Made by a program: the position numbers and the translations under genes. Positions 13,201 through 28,200 of a stretch of DNA of 64,000 nucleotides are shown one piece after another (position 1 is the stretch's first letter; the number at the start of each line of letters is the position of its first letter). The DNA is taken from assembly GCF_949628265.1 (NCBI RefSeq), contig NC_088789.1:6254886-6318885 (forward strand). Reading direction: 5' to 3'. The notes beneath the pieces were generated by a model. It ran no database searches, was not told where the DNA came from, and worked only from the letters and a program-made list of their open reading frames with translations. The stretch comes from Cloeon dipterum (taxonomy: Eukaryota; Arthropoda; Insecta; Ephemeroptera; Baetidae).

Positions 13201-16200
13201 CGATCAGTTGCTGACTCATTTTTCCTTCAGCCTGCATCGCCTTTGTCACTATTCCGTCCAATTTCAAAACAAACTGACAGTGGGTATTTCCTCAGAAAAA
13301 ACCAAATGTTCTCTTTTCAGAAATTTAACATAAACATTACGTTACGTCTTGAATATTCAATTTGGTCTTTAACCATTAACCATGAATATACCGCAATTTT
13401 ATCAATTAGCAAGGCGACGCTAAAAAGAGCTTGGCACAAAATGCGGGTCAGCTGGTGGTGCTAAAATTTGTCGACATTTTGTTAGAACCACGCCAAATTA
13501 ATAACATGAGCACCGTGCGGTTCCACATCCTAATTTTATATCACTCTTAATTTAGTTTACAAGCGCCCTTGTTCGAGCACATGTTACCAATTTAGTTTCA
13601 CGCACTCAAAAATGAGGAGGACACGGCATTAAAAGACAAGAGCTGCCTCGCTCGCAACACGCGTCGCTCCTTCGTGTTTTCTTTCCTACGCTTCTCATTT
13701 CGTGGGCCAGTCATCGCCGAGGAAAAATCCTATTTTCTCTTAAACAATCTGCGACGCATTTTCAACGATTTAACTTCCTACATTGGTGTATCTTGTCAGG
13801 AAAGTATTAGAGCTCTTTTCCTCTCTTCTGGAGGAGAGGAAGAGACAAATTTTATATCGGAGACAAGCCGCCGCGGAGCTATTAATAATTTTGGTCCCTG
13901 TGACCCTTTCGTGACTTTTCGAGTGAGGTTAAGTGCCGGGGTTAGGGAAACACAACAACAACGGCATGTTTCGAGTGCAAGAGACAAATTAGAGCCGCAC
14001 ACTTCCCATCGAGCTTTGGCTGCTGAGCGATTTTTCCTGCCCGTCTTTTTTCTTTTCACGGCGCCGATTCCTCCCAACAGAGGTTATGAATGAACTTGGA
14101 GGCTGTCCAACAGACGTTTATTAACAGCTCGAATATTTTGAAGTGCGCGCTCGTTTAATGGATGCGTAAAACACATCTGAGGTCGTAAATTACGCGACTT
14201 CAGGACCACATCACTGCTGATCCAGCTGATCAAAGCGAGAGAAATGGGTTTGTGGCCGCCATAAAAACGACACTTTAAAGATCATTTCATAAACTTAGTT
14301 TATATTCATCCACGACGTTTCGTATTTAACTACAATAAATTACTGCTATGGTTATATTTTTATACCTATCTGTTTTGATGTGTCTTTATCGTTATTCAAG
14401 CATCACAATCACAGAAAACATGTGATTTGGCAAAACACATATGCGTAAAGAGGATAAATATGGTAAATATAGAAAATGCTGTGTTACTTGTGTTATTTGA
14501 ATGTGAGGATGTATGAGGTAAAGCTACCCTGCTGATCCGCGATAAAACTAAATTTAAGTCTAAAGAATGGTTTATTTTTTGAAAAATTCTGCTCAAACCG
14601 TTAAAAAGTCGAAATAACCGGGTTAGTATAGGGAGTACAGTTTCCTTTAAAAACCGTCTTTGGAACCATTCAGTGGATTGAAAAACTTCAATCAATCAAA
14701 CAATTTTTTTTCTAGAAATACAAATATTTGACGAAAGCAGAAAAAAAGATTAATCTCATGGTCATGCATTCCTGAGACTAATCAGTCAGCCGATCGCAAT
14801 CGCTTAGCTCCAAAATCCTCCTATCTATACAGCTGATTTCCTTTTCTATACCATTGATAACTGCTGTTGTAGATCTTCTCTTTAATTTTCTTGAACCTAT
14901 GACGCAAAACGATAAGCTATTTTTTACTTGTGCCTTGGGTTGACGTTTATATGGTCCAGGGGATTCCATTTTTCTCGCGATGCTTTGTGATACTTGCCCG
15001 GAGTTAGTCAGGCGAGTGTCGCATTTCAGGCAGACGACTAGCATTTTACAACCCTGGCGCCATCCCTTACTGGAGCCAGACGGCAGGATATAAGTGGCCT
15101 GCTGCAAGCGGTGGAAATATCATAAAATGGGCCCAATTAGCTGGCGTTCACATAGCATATATCCAGATGAGCGAAATTGGACGCGACAGCAGAGCTCGGC
15201 AATAAAACTAACGCGCCACCCCCGGCGAAAAACTTCCTGTTTGGCGCCTCGGGCCCAAACGCAAACCCCTCGGAGGCAATTTTTCGTGCATTACTTCCGA
15301 GGTGATTTCAACTTTTTTGTTTTGCTTTGTACCATGCGTGTATCGAGCGCGCTGTTATTTTTCCTCCCACCGCGCTGATGCACTTTTGCCGCGGTCCGAT
15401 CGGACATCAAAAGATAATAAATGTAAAGTGCGTGTAGGGCGAACTGTCATTTTTTTGTTGCAGCCGTGTTTGTGTGTAAAATCCTAATTAATGCCGTGCC
15501 GCGAGTAACGAACGGTGTTATTGCATTTTTATTTCCGATTGAACATGTCGTTCGCGTGGATATTTACACAGACGAAAAGTGCGTGTTTTTATGCGGTGTG
15601 GTCGTTCAGGGGGTGGACTAGTGATCATTTTTCCATTAGCTAAGCTCATTAGGCGCAACGTGAATTTGATTGTGTTGACCTGTGAGTCTGGATTTTCTTT
15701 GAAATGAAAATAAGTTGAAGCTCTATAAAATAACACACATGAAATTCTTAAAACACAGACTGATTCAAGATCTTCTTTGAAACTTGCTCAAAATCAATCA
15801 TCTGCAATTTTATTTATAAACTATAAACTCGACACGTCTGTGCAAGAAGTATGTATAGCAGTTAATTACGAGTGACTTGAGAGACTTTGTACTTTGTGCG
15901 CCGGCATTCAAGTCACTGGTCGCTAATTTAACTCCGCTGGTGCGCGGCATCGTTTTGTTTATTGAGCCGATCGAAAGGTCACTCGTCGGTGTACACAACG
16001 CAGCTGCGCTGAGTGGTCGTGATAAATTCGATTATCCAAAGCAGTGGAGTGCGAACAACAATTAAATTATTGCCCAATGAGATGCGCTCGCGAGAGCAAG
16101 ACAAAAATATGGCCCGTGTCGGCGATTTGTAAACAGCGTTCGCCCTCACCTCTTGCATGCTTGACGCTTGTTGCTGCACTTGAGCAATATAAAATAGTAA

Positions 16201-19200
16201 TACTCCGCCGCGCCGGGACGAGCCAGCGAGCGAGTGCATCCTCTCAATCCTCTGCGGTGTGAGCGCGAGGAGCTCTAAATCTTGGCACTCACGTCGCACT
16301 CGGAATGCTTCGACGGCGATAAAAGCGGATTTATGACCGCGCTCTTGATCCAATTCCCTATATTAATTAGTGCGCGAGCGAGCTAGCGAGCGTGTGTGTA
16401 TTTATTTGCTTTACGGGTGGTTTCGCCGGCTCCTGGCGCGCCAGCCCATTTGCGCCATCTTAATTGGGACATGAGGGATGAGATTAGTCACTCTTAATTT
16501 GAGACAAAGCGCTATTGTGTTCGACTGTGCGGGCATGTCCTAATTGACCTCTCGTTTTCTCTTTCTAAAACTACAGCCTTGTTCACAGATTCACTGCATT
16601 CTAGAATTTTGATTTTTTTATATATTGCGGTGGCAATTTACTTATTGCTCTGTGACCAGAAATTTTGTTTTCTTCTACATAAAATACCAAACACAAATCC
16701 TTGCTAACAACTAACAAGAATTGGCGTCCGGACTCGTCACCAATCAAGTGCCAAAAATGCCACACGCGGGCGAAGAATGTAATGAGTTTTGTGAGTCGAG
16801 TCGACAAGGGTCGGTTATACCGCTGATGATAAATCGAGGCAGATGCACATCTCGCACGAAGACGATTTTGATCTCGTCGCAGAAGAGAGGGTGAAAAACG
16901 AGGAAATCGCGCGTTATTAAAGAAGCGCGCGCGGCTCAGCAGCAATCCCAATTACGCCCGACCAGATTATGACATGTGTAAGAGCTTGTTAAGTACGGTA
17001 GCCCCCCTTGATACATATATAAAGTGTGACAAGGCTTGGCGCCGAACCCAGCAGCCAGCAAACCAGCAGCAGCCACAAGGCGCCGCGCCCAATTAGTTGC
17101 CAAAACCTTTTCCCGGCGCACGATTTATTAGGGTGCTTCCTTGTGTCAACCCCCACCGCCCACCCCCTAGCTTCAAATGTCGTCATACTTGGGATTATGG
17201 ATTTAAGTCTACACGCTGCTAATTATTGTCTTTCGACTTGACGCACCATGACGAATGTCTTCAGGACGGGCACGAAATCAGAGGATATTTTTTTCTTTGG
17301 ATTCAAACTTGCTTTTACGATTAATTTTTCGATCATTGTACCAAAATTGAAACGATTTTTTTTCATCTTGGAATAAAAATTTGATTTCAATTCATGGAGA
17401 AAATTCTAAACAATTTTTATAATTTTTCTATTTTATATATATTAGACTTTTGTGTCATGAAGTTATGGATATGTTACATTGCACTGGAAGACCTGTTCAG
17501 CGGCACAGTTTCCTTCCCTTTGTCAGGCATTTTTAAGTATGATTTTGTTGGATTTTTGGTTTGAACGCCATAAAGGTTATATCGACCGAGAACAAACGCC
17601 TCTGAGCAATCTGAGGCATGAAAGTTATATTTTAACTTGCCCCATCGCATCTAGGGTGTTAACAATTCCTGAGATGAGTTATGAGAGTGTTGAAACAACC
17701 AGAACCTAATCTTTAAACAACTTTTGAAAGTGTGCACGTTGTCACTATTCTATCAACAAGTTAAGAATGAAAAATTTTGATTTTACTACTGTCAAACGCA
17801 CATTTCAATAAAAATTGCATGTAGTTAAAGTGATAATTTCCATCCAAAGGAATATTTTCCTTCACCCGCGACCACATTTTCATTTTATCGCCGGCACCTG
17901 GCGTGCCTTTGCTGGCGTGTCATTTATTGATTTGTCTCATATTTTAAGGTGCCCCGCGGGCTCGCCCTACAGAAATTACGGCCTGTTTTCTATTTCTCGG
18001 AGAGTTTGTTTGACAAAACGCGTGGGAGGCGGCTATAAATTTCACGGCGTGGAATTATTCATCAGGGTGGTTTCGAATGAATAAGGATTCCGAAGCGAGC
18101 TGGCGGGGGAGTGTAAATATAAATTCGGCCGGGAAATATTTATGCGATCTGGGCGCGCAGTTGAAAAGTTAATGTATCTGTTTGTTTTGGGGACGCTCTG
18201 GCGAGAGAAGAGTAATGCGTGCGCACAGCCACTCTATATTTCAGTTCTACACCTGTTCCTCGGCGGGCTGATCCGCGCCGCGACGCCAGCACACGCAGTC
18301 ACTCAAAATACCAGTGCTTTGTCTCGGCGGCTCACTCAGAAAAACGTACCGAAATTTATTAGACAGCTCGACAAAGGAGGCGAATTTGTTTTGAATTAAA
18401 CGCAATTTGTTTCATTATCTCCGCGCGGAATGCTTTTTGCTTTTCGAGTTTCATTAGCTCTTGTATTTTATACTTCTTCCCCGTGCCCACATTATATGCA
18501 AATGAGTGAGCAGAAGAGGCTGGAGAAAAATCAGAAAACGCGGCCTGTTCTCGGCACGATCTAATCGGCCCCGAGATCTTTCTCTCGGTAGGGACTCGGT
18601 CAGGCTGACTGACTGAGAAACGTTATCGAGCGTGTAAAGGTGTCGTGATGGACGAACTGGAAGGCTTTCGGTGACGCTGAGTAGTGACCCCGGTCCGCGT
18701 TTCTCTATATACGTACCCAGCTGCACGTAAAAGAAAATTTCACTCTCGTGTTAACTTTTAAGCTTTCGGCTCAAGAAGGGCTGAGTAATATTTTGGTTCG
18801 TTCCGAACTAATTTTATATTATGCATTATAAATTTCAATTAATTTTGGGTGTGCTTACGAAAAATGTGTTCGTTTTTATCAAATTCTGCAATCAAACGGC
18901 GAATTTCCTTCCCTGCCCGTTTACCCTTCGTTCTGCGAGTTTTCAATGAATGAAATATTATTCAACCTGGGCGGTCCCCAGCGTTCTTTCAGCCCAACAT
19001 GTACTCAAGTGGGTGTTTGCTAATGCGACTGCATCAAAATAACGTTTGCCAGTCTCAGCCAGCCGGAGATACGGGATCTCAAGTCTCATTTTCAAGTCGT
19101 GCTCGCCGAAAATTGTGCAAATCATCCGGCTCGCATTAAAAATTATTTCCAGGCAGCCCAAATAAACAAATCGCGGGCAGCTGCGGATGTTTATTTATTT

Positions 19201-22200
19201 TTTTGCCGTCGGTGAAATTCATTAAGGCGTTTATTGGGACGGCACTCCCTCATCAGAAATCTCTGCTCAGGCAGCCAGTTGGTCTCAGAAGAGTCATTAA
19301 GCCGGTCCACACCTTTCAGCTCGTATTAAATGGGAAGTTTGAAACAAAAAAGCTGCATGACAGAAGGGCTGGTCGCTTAATTTATAAGTCATTGATGCGG
19401 CATCGCGGGATATTAGCCGCGGCCAAACAAAGTATAAATCACGGCAATTAATGCGACGCTTGATCCGCGCGCTGCAGACAAAACCTGAATAAAAAAAGGG
19501 ACGTTAGTCCGAGGCGAGAGAGTTAGACACTTCTTTTTAAACGAGACGCGTTTGCTTCCAAATGATGGGAAAACATAAAAGACCTTTAAACCGACTCCTT
19601 TGTTTGGTTTGTCTCGGAGGAAACATTTACTACACATTGATTTAATTTAACGACAGTGCCTTAGAAATATGGTACCAAGCTCTGAATCCGCCAAGCAGAG
19701 CAAATAAATAATATTTTTCTTTGATTCATTTTGCATAAGTTCATAAAAATTTCAACTAAAGTTCTTGCGAAATTACTTGATTAAATTTCACTTTCAAAGC
19801 ATTTTATTTTCATAACGAATACATAATATGATTGAGTGGATAAATAAACAAGTTAAAAATTTTTAACTCACAACTTCTCGTGTTTGAAGACGGTGGAGTT
19901 TTATTTCACCGCGGGAATATCCATTAGGCGAAATAACAGTTTATTTACCGCTCAGACGAGAATTAGTGCGAGGGGGCCGAAAGCGTTAAATTTATTTGAC
20001 AATTTCTCGCGAAAGAAACATGATCAGCGAGCAAGTAGGATGGAAACTCAAGTGTTGACGGCGGTCTGGGTGCGAGAGAGCGAGCGAGTGGCCTGATGAA
20101 TTTATTACAACAACATTTGGTCGCGTTTTGCATCATTAAGTGCGCGGCGAAAAGTGAGACAGGCTAAATCTGCCCGCCGAGTGACATAATTGGGGAGCAG
20201 CAAATGGGGTTTGTCGCTGAAGCCCACCTTTGCCGAAGCGAGGGAGAGAGAAGTTAAAGAAATTATTTATTATTAAATGCGCTTGATCCAGATGAGCTGA
20301 CACGTAATGAGCGCGCCACTATTTACGAGCTGATAAGAAATAGTGCGGTCATAATTCAGCGCGCAGATCGTCTGTTAACAGGCGCTGTTAGCACTCCCTC
20401 GCTTGCACTTTTCGGTTATTTTCGGTGTATAGGGTGCTATTAATCAGAGAAGCAACTTAAAGTCATGGCATGTGGTGTTGTCTCTACAAGACGGGGAATT
20501 TTTTGTTCTGTTCATTATATAGAACTATAAATTGCAAACCCAGTACTGCGCTGTCTCAAATGTAAAATTAGTTTTCTGTAATTGATGAATTAATCATCAT
20601 CATTCACAAGGATTAAAATTAATTCTCTGTAGCGAAAAAATCCTTAGTTTGAAATTTTTTACCTGCTTTAAAAATGCATTTAAATAAACCTTCAATATTT
20701 TTGCTACTCATTATTGTGTATACAGTTCAGAACGGTTCTTCTCTTGAATTCATTCTGGCATAGCAATTTAAATGTATGTAAAATAATTACCGAGCAGTTC
20801 ATTAATATTCATCATCCATCCTTCGTCTTGCCGGCGCGTTACATTTTTATTATTGTGAAAAAAATTTGAATTCAATTTCTCCGGCTGAAATACACTACGA
20901 CGAAGCGCAATAAACCCTTTTTCCTCTCTGCCTCGTAATCAGAGGCTGTAAAAAGAAGTAGGAGCACTCGCTTATGATAATAAATATTTACTTTCCTGCC
21001 GCCGCCGTGGTCATTAGCAAATAAAGACCGGAAATGATAGCTCTTAATTATGCATCAGGTGTAATTAAATTTGTATTAAATTACTGCGGGACATAGTTTT
21101 TCGTCATTTATTACTTGTTATACACACTTTTAAACACGTGGCCCAGATCGGATCGCGGGTATGCAAATCACCCGGCCGCCGGACAAAGCACAAAAAATGG
21201 CAAAATCTGCATTTCGTGCCTAATATTTCATTTGGGCCCCAACAACCGTTTAAAATATATAAGCATGTTAAATATATTTAAGTCAATATTTAATTATTCC
21301 GTACCGAGTGATCGATGGGACATCGGAGCCATGCTACACGTGTCATTACACAAAGCAGCAAATTGCTTGACAATTAAAGCACGCAAATTAATCGCGTTAG
21401 AGTCAAGGAGACAGAATGTATCTGCTGATGTGCGTTGCGCTGGTTTTATTGCCTAGGCTGCGTTATAAACATGATTTTTAATCGCTGTTCTCGTCCGTGT
21501 TGGTACACGGCGAATGCATGTGTTATAATTTTATTCCGACTAACTTGGAAATTAAGTTATCACTGGCGGGAATCGGCTCGTGTCATCGAGTGCTGTGTTC
21601 TCCCCGACGAGCAATTAATATTTGAGCTCGCCTGCGTTTCCATGCAACGCGCTCGGCCTCTGCTGCGAAATAAATGGCGAGTGGTTTGTGCAAATGCCGC
21701 TAATTTATTAATCCAGCCGCTCTCCTCCGTATCGTACCAAGATTGTATTTCATGTGACGGGCGAGACGATAATGTAAAATTTTGTTTCTCGCCGGCATAT
21801 TTGTCACCACACTTCAAAAAAGACGCAAAAAGCAATTAATGAAAAGCGCTTTCCTCCTTTCTTGACCGCAACAGTAATTCCGTGACCATGAGAATTCGAC
21901 GCAGCGGAAAAAACGCGATGAAACAAAGGGCCGAATCGATTTCCACCTCGAATCATCTCTACTCAATCAGAAGAGCAGCGGCGGTAAATTAGTGATTACA
22001 CAGCTTTCGCTATTGTGCTCGGCGATGCGCCGCTTGCTCCAGTGTCAACCGCTATCGTCGCCGATCGTCAAATCGAAAGGGAATATCTCGGTGCAAGCAC
22101 AATCGGACCGCGACCAGGAAGATTCGGTCAGGCAAAAATAAATTGCTCATTTGAGCGAGGGCAAAGTCTTTAAAAGAAGCTCGCCAGCTGCTCGGCACAG

Positions 22201-25200
22201 ACACTCCTGAGAAAATGCTGGTGGCGTGCAGTGTGGTGCTGCTGCAACTGCAGCTGAGCCTGGCTCTCAACATGCTGGCCTCGGACGAGATCAACGACGT
22301 CTTGCGCGTGCAGGCCATGAGCCAGGGTGTCTTCGGACGCAGGCTCAGCCTGATGCGCCACGACGTCCTCGAGACCGCAGAGTCTGCGACACCACCAGAG
22401 ATTTTCCAGGTTCGTTAATTCCATTAATTTGTTTTTTTTTCTGTCAGAATCGTCAAGTCCTGGTTTTCCGATAGGTTGTCGCAGGCATACCTCAGAACGG
22501 GCTCGGAAATCCGGTTGCATCTGAAATTCTGAAAAACTACGGGAAGGCGAGCAAGAAGAAGAGTTCGGTGTATAAGAAGCCGTTGGTGAAAACGCCGAGC
22601 GGTTCATACACGCCCGAGCTTCTCGAATGTGACAACAGTGACCAGACGTCCGAGTCGAGCCAGGTCTCCATTACGGAAATTATTCCCACGGCGGAGCAGA
22701 ATGCTAAACGAAAACGGTCGAGTGAATCAAGCAAACTCATTGATAGGCGCCGCGCAAACATCATCAGGAGCTTGAAAAAAGATTCTGCGTCAACATCCAC
22801 TTCAAAACCATATGTTTCCACTGTTGACGAAAGTCTTGTGGCTCGAGATAATGACAATGTCGATTCAAGTTTGTCTAGATTGGAAGATGCAGAGGATGAT
22901 AAAAATGATAATATTGAAGAAGATGACACTGGTGCTAATTTCGACAGTGAAGTACCCTCAGAAATCATAAAAACAGTGCACTTTCACAGATCTGTAATAA
23001 GCCATTCGGTTTTCCCTGGAGAATAAAAAACAAAAACTTTTTCATACCATTTTTTGTAATTATATTTTTGAAATAAAATATGCATTCGCCATTTTTTCAC
23101 TAGAGCATAGAGAATTTTTCTATTCTACTTGAATTGATATTATTTATGAGGTTCCTTTTCGCCTAATTAAATTTGTTAAATATTTTTGCACGACCCTCTA
23201 TTTATTCAGAAAGTTATGCTACGCTTGCTTAATTTGTTGGCTAAATAGTTATGTGCCAGGAATAGCGTTGCACACTCTTCTTTAGTGATCAACAAGAACC
23301 AAAATAATTATCGTCATAATGCCGAGGCCGCTATCAGCAAGCTAAATTTGGCGCCAGACTCGTGCACAACAAATCAAGGCGATGTTTGCGCAAATTATTT
23401 ACCAGTCTCATTCGAATGTTTGAATGCTCATTAGCGGGATTATCAGTGGAAATTTCCAATGTGTGGCGAGTGCTAAGTTCAATTTGTCTTTTTGCGCTAT
23501 TAAAACTTCAATCAAACGTGCCAAAACTCTCGCCTGGCCGGCTTGATTTTGCCGTTCGCCAGGAGGAACACAACGCAGCCCATCAATTAATTTCTGAGGC
23601 CCACCAGCTTCGATGCGTGTGTAAAAAAGGCTGTTTGCAGATTATTATTTTGAATTAATAAACGCCGTCGTAATTGAATAGCTGACAGCCGCGCCACTGC
23701 CTTAGCCCGGATTCGTCGTCGTGCGTCATTATCGTCATCATCATTATTATTTATAAATTATTAACGCGCAAGGCGGCTGCAAAGTGGACCGCGAGGGCAG
23801 GGCAGCAACATCGACAACACCACAAAAAAAGGAAGCTCGTTACTTTCTCGGCCAGCAAGGTGCAGCTTTAATCGGCTAATAATGCTCTGGTTTGCGGTCG
23901 AATAAATAAAACTGATGAATTGCCAGTTCGTCGAGGGGAGTTTTCCAGCGGAAGGAAAATAAAATTAGTGGCGGCGTGTGAGGGCCGCGGGATAAACAAA
24001 CAAGGCCTGAATGCAACCCTCTTAATTAGAGCTATGATAAATATTTTCCAACCACGCAAAGGGGTGATGATTTCTTTCTTTCTGTCCGTCGTCGTCGGCC
24101 CTGCCACTAAATTACGCCGAGCATTTTGATATATATACGCGCTCACCCTCTCGGCGAGCCGAGGAGACAACCCTAAGCTCCCCAATTAGCCTTCCTCGAA
24201 TAATGAACATGTTTCATGTGGCACAATAGAATAGAGCAAGAGACTTTGCATCATTTCATTCTAGCTCGCAGGCATCCTTTTGTTCTCTCTCTCTCGCATT
24301 CTCCGCACACACACGGGAGAGCGGAGAAGTTTCCCATATACCAAACGATGCTAAGGATGTGCTGCTGCTGTACTTTTCGCCTAATATGCCGCGCGTGCGA
24401 CATGGCAACGCACTCCCGGATTTGCCTTCCGAACGAGGGCCAAAAAGTTTGTGGTAAACCGTATTAAATTTGCAATTCCTTCTCCTTTTCCTAAGCGCAT
24501 TTCCTCTCACACTATCGTCTCAAAAACGGATACTAAATTCGTATTTACACGCAACGAATTTGTTTTCTGAATTTTCACAACAAACATTGGGAAATTAAAG
24601 TTACGTTCGTGACATCGGATTTAAGGATTTGCTTTCATAATTTGCTGGAATCTCAACAAAATGAGAAATTTTAGTTTTAATATTTCTGAAACAATATATT
24701 CAACGTATGGCTTGAGGATGAACATCAAACCACTCTCCATTTTTATATCTTGAAGAATTGCTTGAACGTTAATTTTATTTGAAAAATAATAGAAATAACT
24801 AAATAAATCATGCTCAAGTTTTGTTTTAACAACTTGATGATCTTCTAAAAATTTCCTCATTTAAACTATCATCAAATCTGGTCATTAAAATAAGTACTCT
24901 CACTCTCTAATTATAGAAGATATAAAATTTAGAGTAAATGCAGAATGCGAGAGACAATGATTGCATATTTAAAGGAAGCGTCAAAGAGATAAAAATGAAG
25001 AGATCGTTAATTACCGCGAGCGGTATATACACGGGCGAGATTATCGGGGTAATTAGCGGAGGAAAACATGATAAATAACACTCGCTTTTGTACACGTTTT
25101 ATCAGAGTGTCTGCTGTTTTTGCGTCGGTTTTCGTTGGCGAGAAGAGAAAGAGGCTGCGCTGCATCTCGGTGGCAAACGCAAGCAGACGCGATCGAGAGT

Positions 25201-28200
25201 CGGTGCACCCGCTAATTGCGGCCCTGCTCCGATTGGCCGATAATTATAAAAAGCAGGGAGAAGACGGACGGTTCGCCATGCTAATGAGGCAGTGTTTTTA
25301 TTCGCTCTCTCGGCGATAATGCTTCGTCGTTTTATTTTCGCTGCTCGGCCGAGGCGAATTCCTCCTGCCTCAATCGTGAGAAAAGCCGGAGATAGATAAA
25401 AGTGCGATTGAGCGTGCGTTTCCAGCACTCGCATCTCGAACCTGAAAATCCAATCAATTGGCCGCGCGTCCGAAGAAAATATGCGTTAGCATTATTTACG
25501 GCCGGGCGTTGTAATAACAAATTATTATTTGGAAGCGCGCGGCTTGCACTGCAGAAGCAGCACCGGCAGTCAAATAGCTAATTAAAAATAAAAGTTATGG
25601 CCTTTAGCGAGTGGCGCAGTAATTTAAAAGTCCAAACGAAACAAATCACACGAGCAGACTGCTGCTGCTGTTGCTGCTTCTTATTTAGACGCGGATTAAT
25701 GTCGCGCGCTTTTGTGACTTATGGCCGTAAAAAGCTCCTGAGTTACCCGCCACTCGATATTTTACTTTGCGCCTACGCTCCTGTCACGCGCCATTTGAAT
25801 TTCGAACACACTCTCAACATTTTTTGCTACAGGCGTGACATATATACTAGCTCTGTCTGCCACTCTTGATTTTGTGCGGCAATCTCCTGATTTTGAAGAC
25901 CAAAGTTTCTTTCCCTCTATGCAAGATCATCGACATTAATATGCAAATTTAAACGGAGGATTTAAGATCAGATTCAGTAATGAGGCATGGAAAGAGTGAA
26001 GAATTTCAACGACCTCATAAAAGCGGCTCTCGCGGGAGTGAAAATTGGCGAAACTGTTCCTCAGCGCGGCAGATCGCTACTTAAGTTAACACCCTTGTAG
26101 AAGACGAGGCATCAGTCATATCAAGAGCACGACTTTTTGGCCCCGGGCCAGTAGCCGACACACAAATCTGCTCTCGCTATACAGAGTCCAGAATTTGCCG
26201 TTTTCAGTCGCTTGGTTGGTTAATTTGTTATTTTTTCTTGTGCCGACGAGAAGTGGAAACAAAAGATCGCGTCAGCGCCGAGGAATGAGCGAAAAAATAG
26301 CTCTCGACCGCTCGCGCATCAATTAATTACAAAAGAGCTAGCTGGCTGCTTATTCTCTTTCTTTCTCTCTGCGCACGCGGTAAAATTGATTAATATTCAA
26401 AGTTTCGTGGAGACAAGAAAAGCAAAGTGCGTTCGCGTGTTCCCGCGGCATTCCTGGCGCTGCTGCGGACCTTATAAGCCGCAGCGTGAGCCATTGTTCT
26501 CAGGCCGGGCCAGCCTAACGCATAAATCACCTTTCATCATCTGCCCTTTTTATTAATTACCCTTTACCTGGCAAATGCTGTTCGTTGCGATGCACTTCGT
26601 TCTGTGTGCCCCGTCAGTGTCATATTGTTTCCAAATGAGAATCAATCGTCACGCCTCGCAAAGCCAATGCAGGTGGGCGAGTCCCCGAATAGTGCTTAAA
26701 ATAAAAAAAATAAGTTCGCAATGATCGCGCAAATATCGCCGCTTCTAGAGGAAGATTTCAATCGTTCATAATAAGTAATAAATATCTGCTTGGATAAAAT
26801 GCTTTGGGCCGGGTATTGACCGAGAAGTTGCTTGGCTAGCTCACTAGCTCATATACAATGAACATTTTTCAAATATATATAGCTCTCTAGTTGTCCCCCA
26901 CATCCAATATTGATATTAAACACAATATCAGTAACGCCAATAAAATAACTCTCCGGACTAAATATGTATAATGAGAAATAATTACAAACTTACTTTGTAT
27001 AATAGTTTAATTAAAATTGATACGTTTCAAAGAATCGTAGCCTAGGATATCCTCTTGGTTGAGTTGCATGCAAATTAGTTTTTTATCTGTTTGCAAAGCC
27101 ATAATTGTTTTTTTCCTTTAAAGGAAAATCTAACTGGGGTAAAAGGAGTTTCTTAAATTTTGAAGATTCGAACGAATGATGTAATAATTCCTGCTTACAT
27201 TCGCTGACCTGCTCAGGTGCGCAATTAGAATCAGATTTACAATTCAAATTCTTTCGAAAACCAATGCTTCGATAACTGCCTTATATAAACCACTGCTGCT
27301 TAAAATTCAAAGCGAGCAGCAAAATATCTCAAGCTGTTGAATGCACTTAAGGTTTTTTCACTTTCGTCCGTCCGCTAAATTGAGCAATTCGGTTTGAATA
27401 ACAATTTATTGTGCTGAACGGAACGATTGTAATGCCAGCGTCCCGCGATAAGCAAATGACCATTTCTAATGGCCAGTCTTCTCATTAATGCAAACGAATA
27501 AATTAGACTGCGAAAATATCCGCGCCGATTGTTATCCGATACGGAATTGAAACAACAACCGCAGACGAAAACGCTTTATTACCGCGCAATCACTGAACAT
27601 CTGCTTATTGCCCGAAATTAATACGTTATTCGGCCGGCTGTTGATAAATTTAGAATTGTGCGCAAAGCTATCCTGCATATAGCCACGCCGGGCAATCAAT
27701 AAAGATTAAAATGCCCTCCTCTACTTTCCCGCTCGGTTTTTTGCTTATTATTCACGCAGATGTTTGAAAAGAGTCGGCGGCCGCGGCCAGCTTAATTCTT
27801 GCTATAAATTACGCGCCTGTTGATTCGTGTTCCATCTCTTTTCGCCACACGGGGCATATAGGGTTTCAATGGAGGAATTTCGCTAATTATTCATTGTCCC
27901 GGCAAAAGGCCGGCGCTTGATTCGTCCGTGTGCGTGCCCATATTATCCGCGGCCGATGTCACTGGCTAATTTATTTTTACGACTTCTTGAATAAACAAGG
28001 CTGAAATTTATGCACGGCTCGGGCTTTAATAACTTTTGCGCCGCCGCGGCTGGAAAGGAAAGAGCGCGGCGAGCAGAATTAAAAATAAATATCGCCGCAG
28101 TCGAGACTTGCAAATAAAAGGGGCAGCGCGTTTTTGTGTCTGTTGATACGCGCACGCGGTTACATAATAAATTTTAATTGTTGCCGAGATAAGCCTAAAT

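Larger units (their letters stand above)
7133..22214 (+). other. sowah giant intron, left part
   Basis: About 15 kb with no supported gene. Several frames of 90-140 codons occur (for example 11702-12407, 13674-14093, 21115-21839), but none has a family motif, a signal sequence or matching splice phases. The DNA is rich in TAATTA-like homeodomain cores, GAGC/GCTC tetranucleotides and GA/CT tracts, which would suit cis-regulatory DNA; that reading is inference. Confidence 0.5.

Noticed and set aside
13674..14093. Open frame of 139 codons, with a 93-codon frame opposite.
   Set aside because: Both strands are open, which points to base composition; no recognisable motif.
17016..17024. TATATAAAG resembling a TATA box in the giant intron.
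   Set aside because: No start codon with a credible frame or initiator follows; such text is common in A/T-rich DNA.
21115..21839. Open frames of 113 and 134 codons.
   Set aside because: No motif and no splice continuity; the opposite strand is also open.
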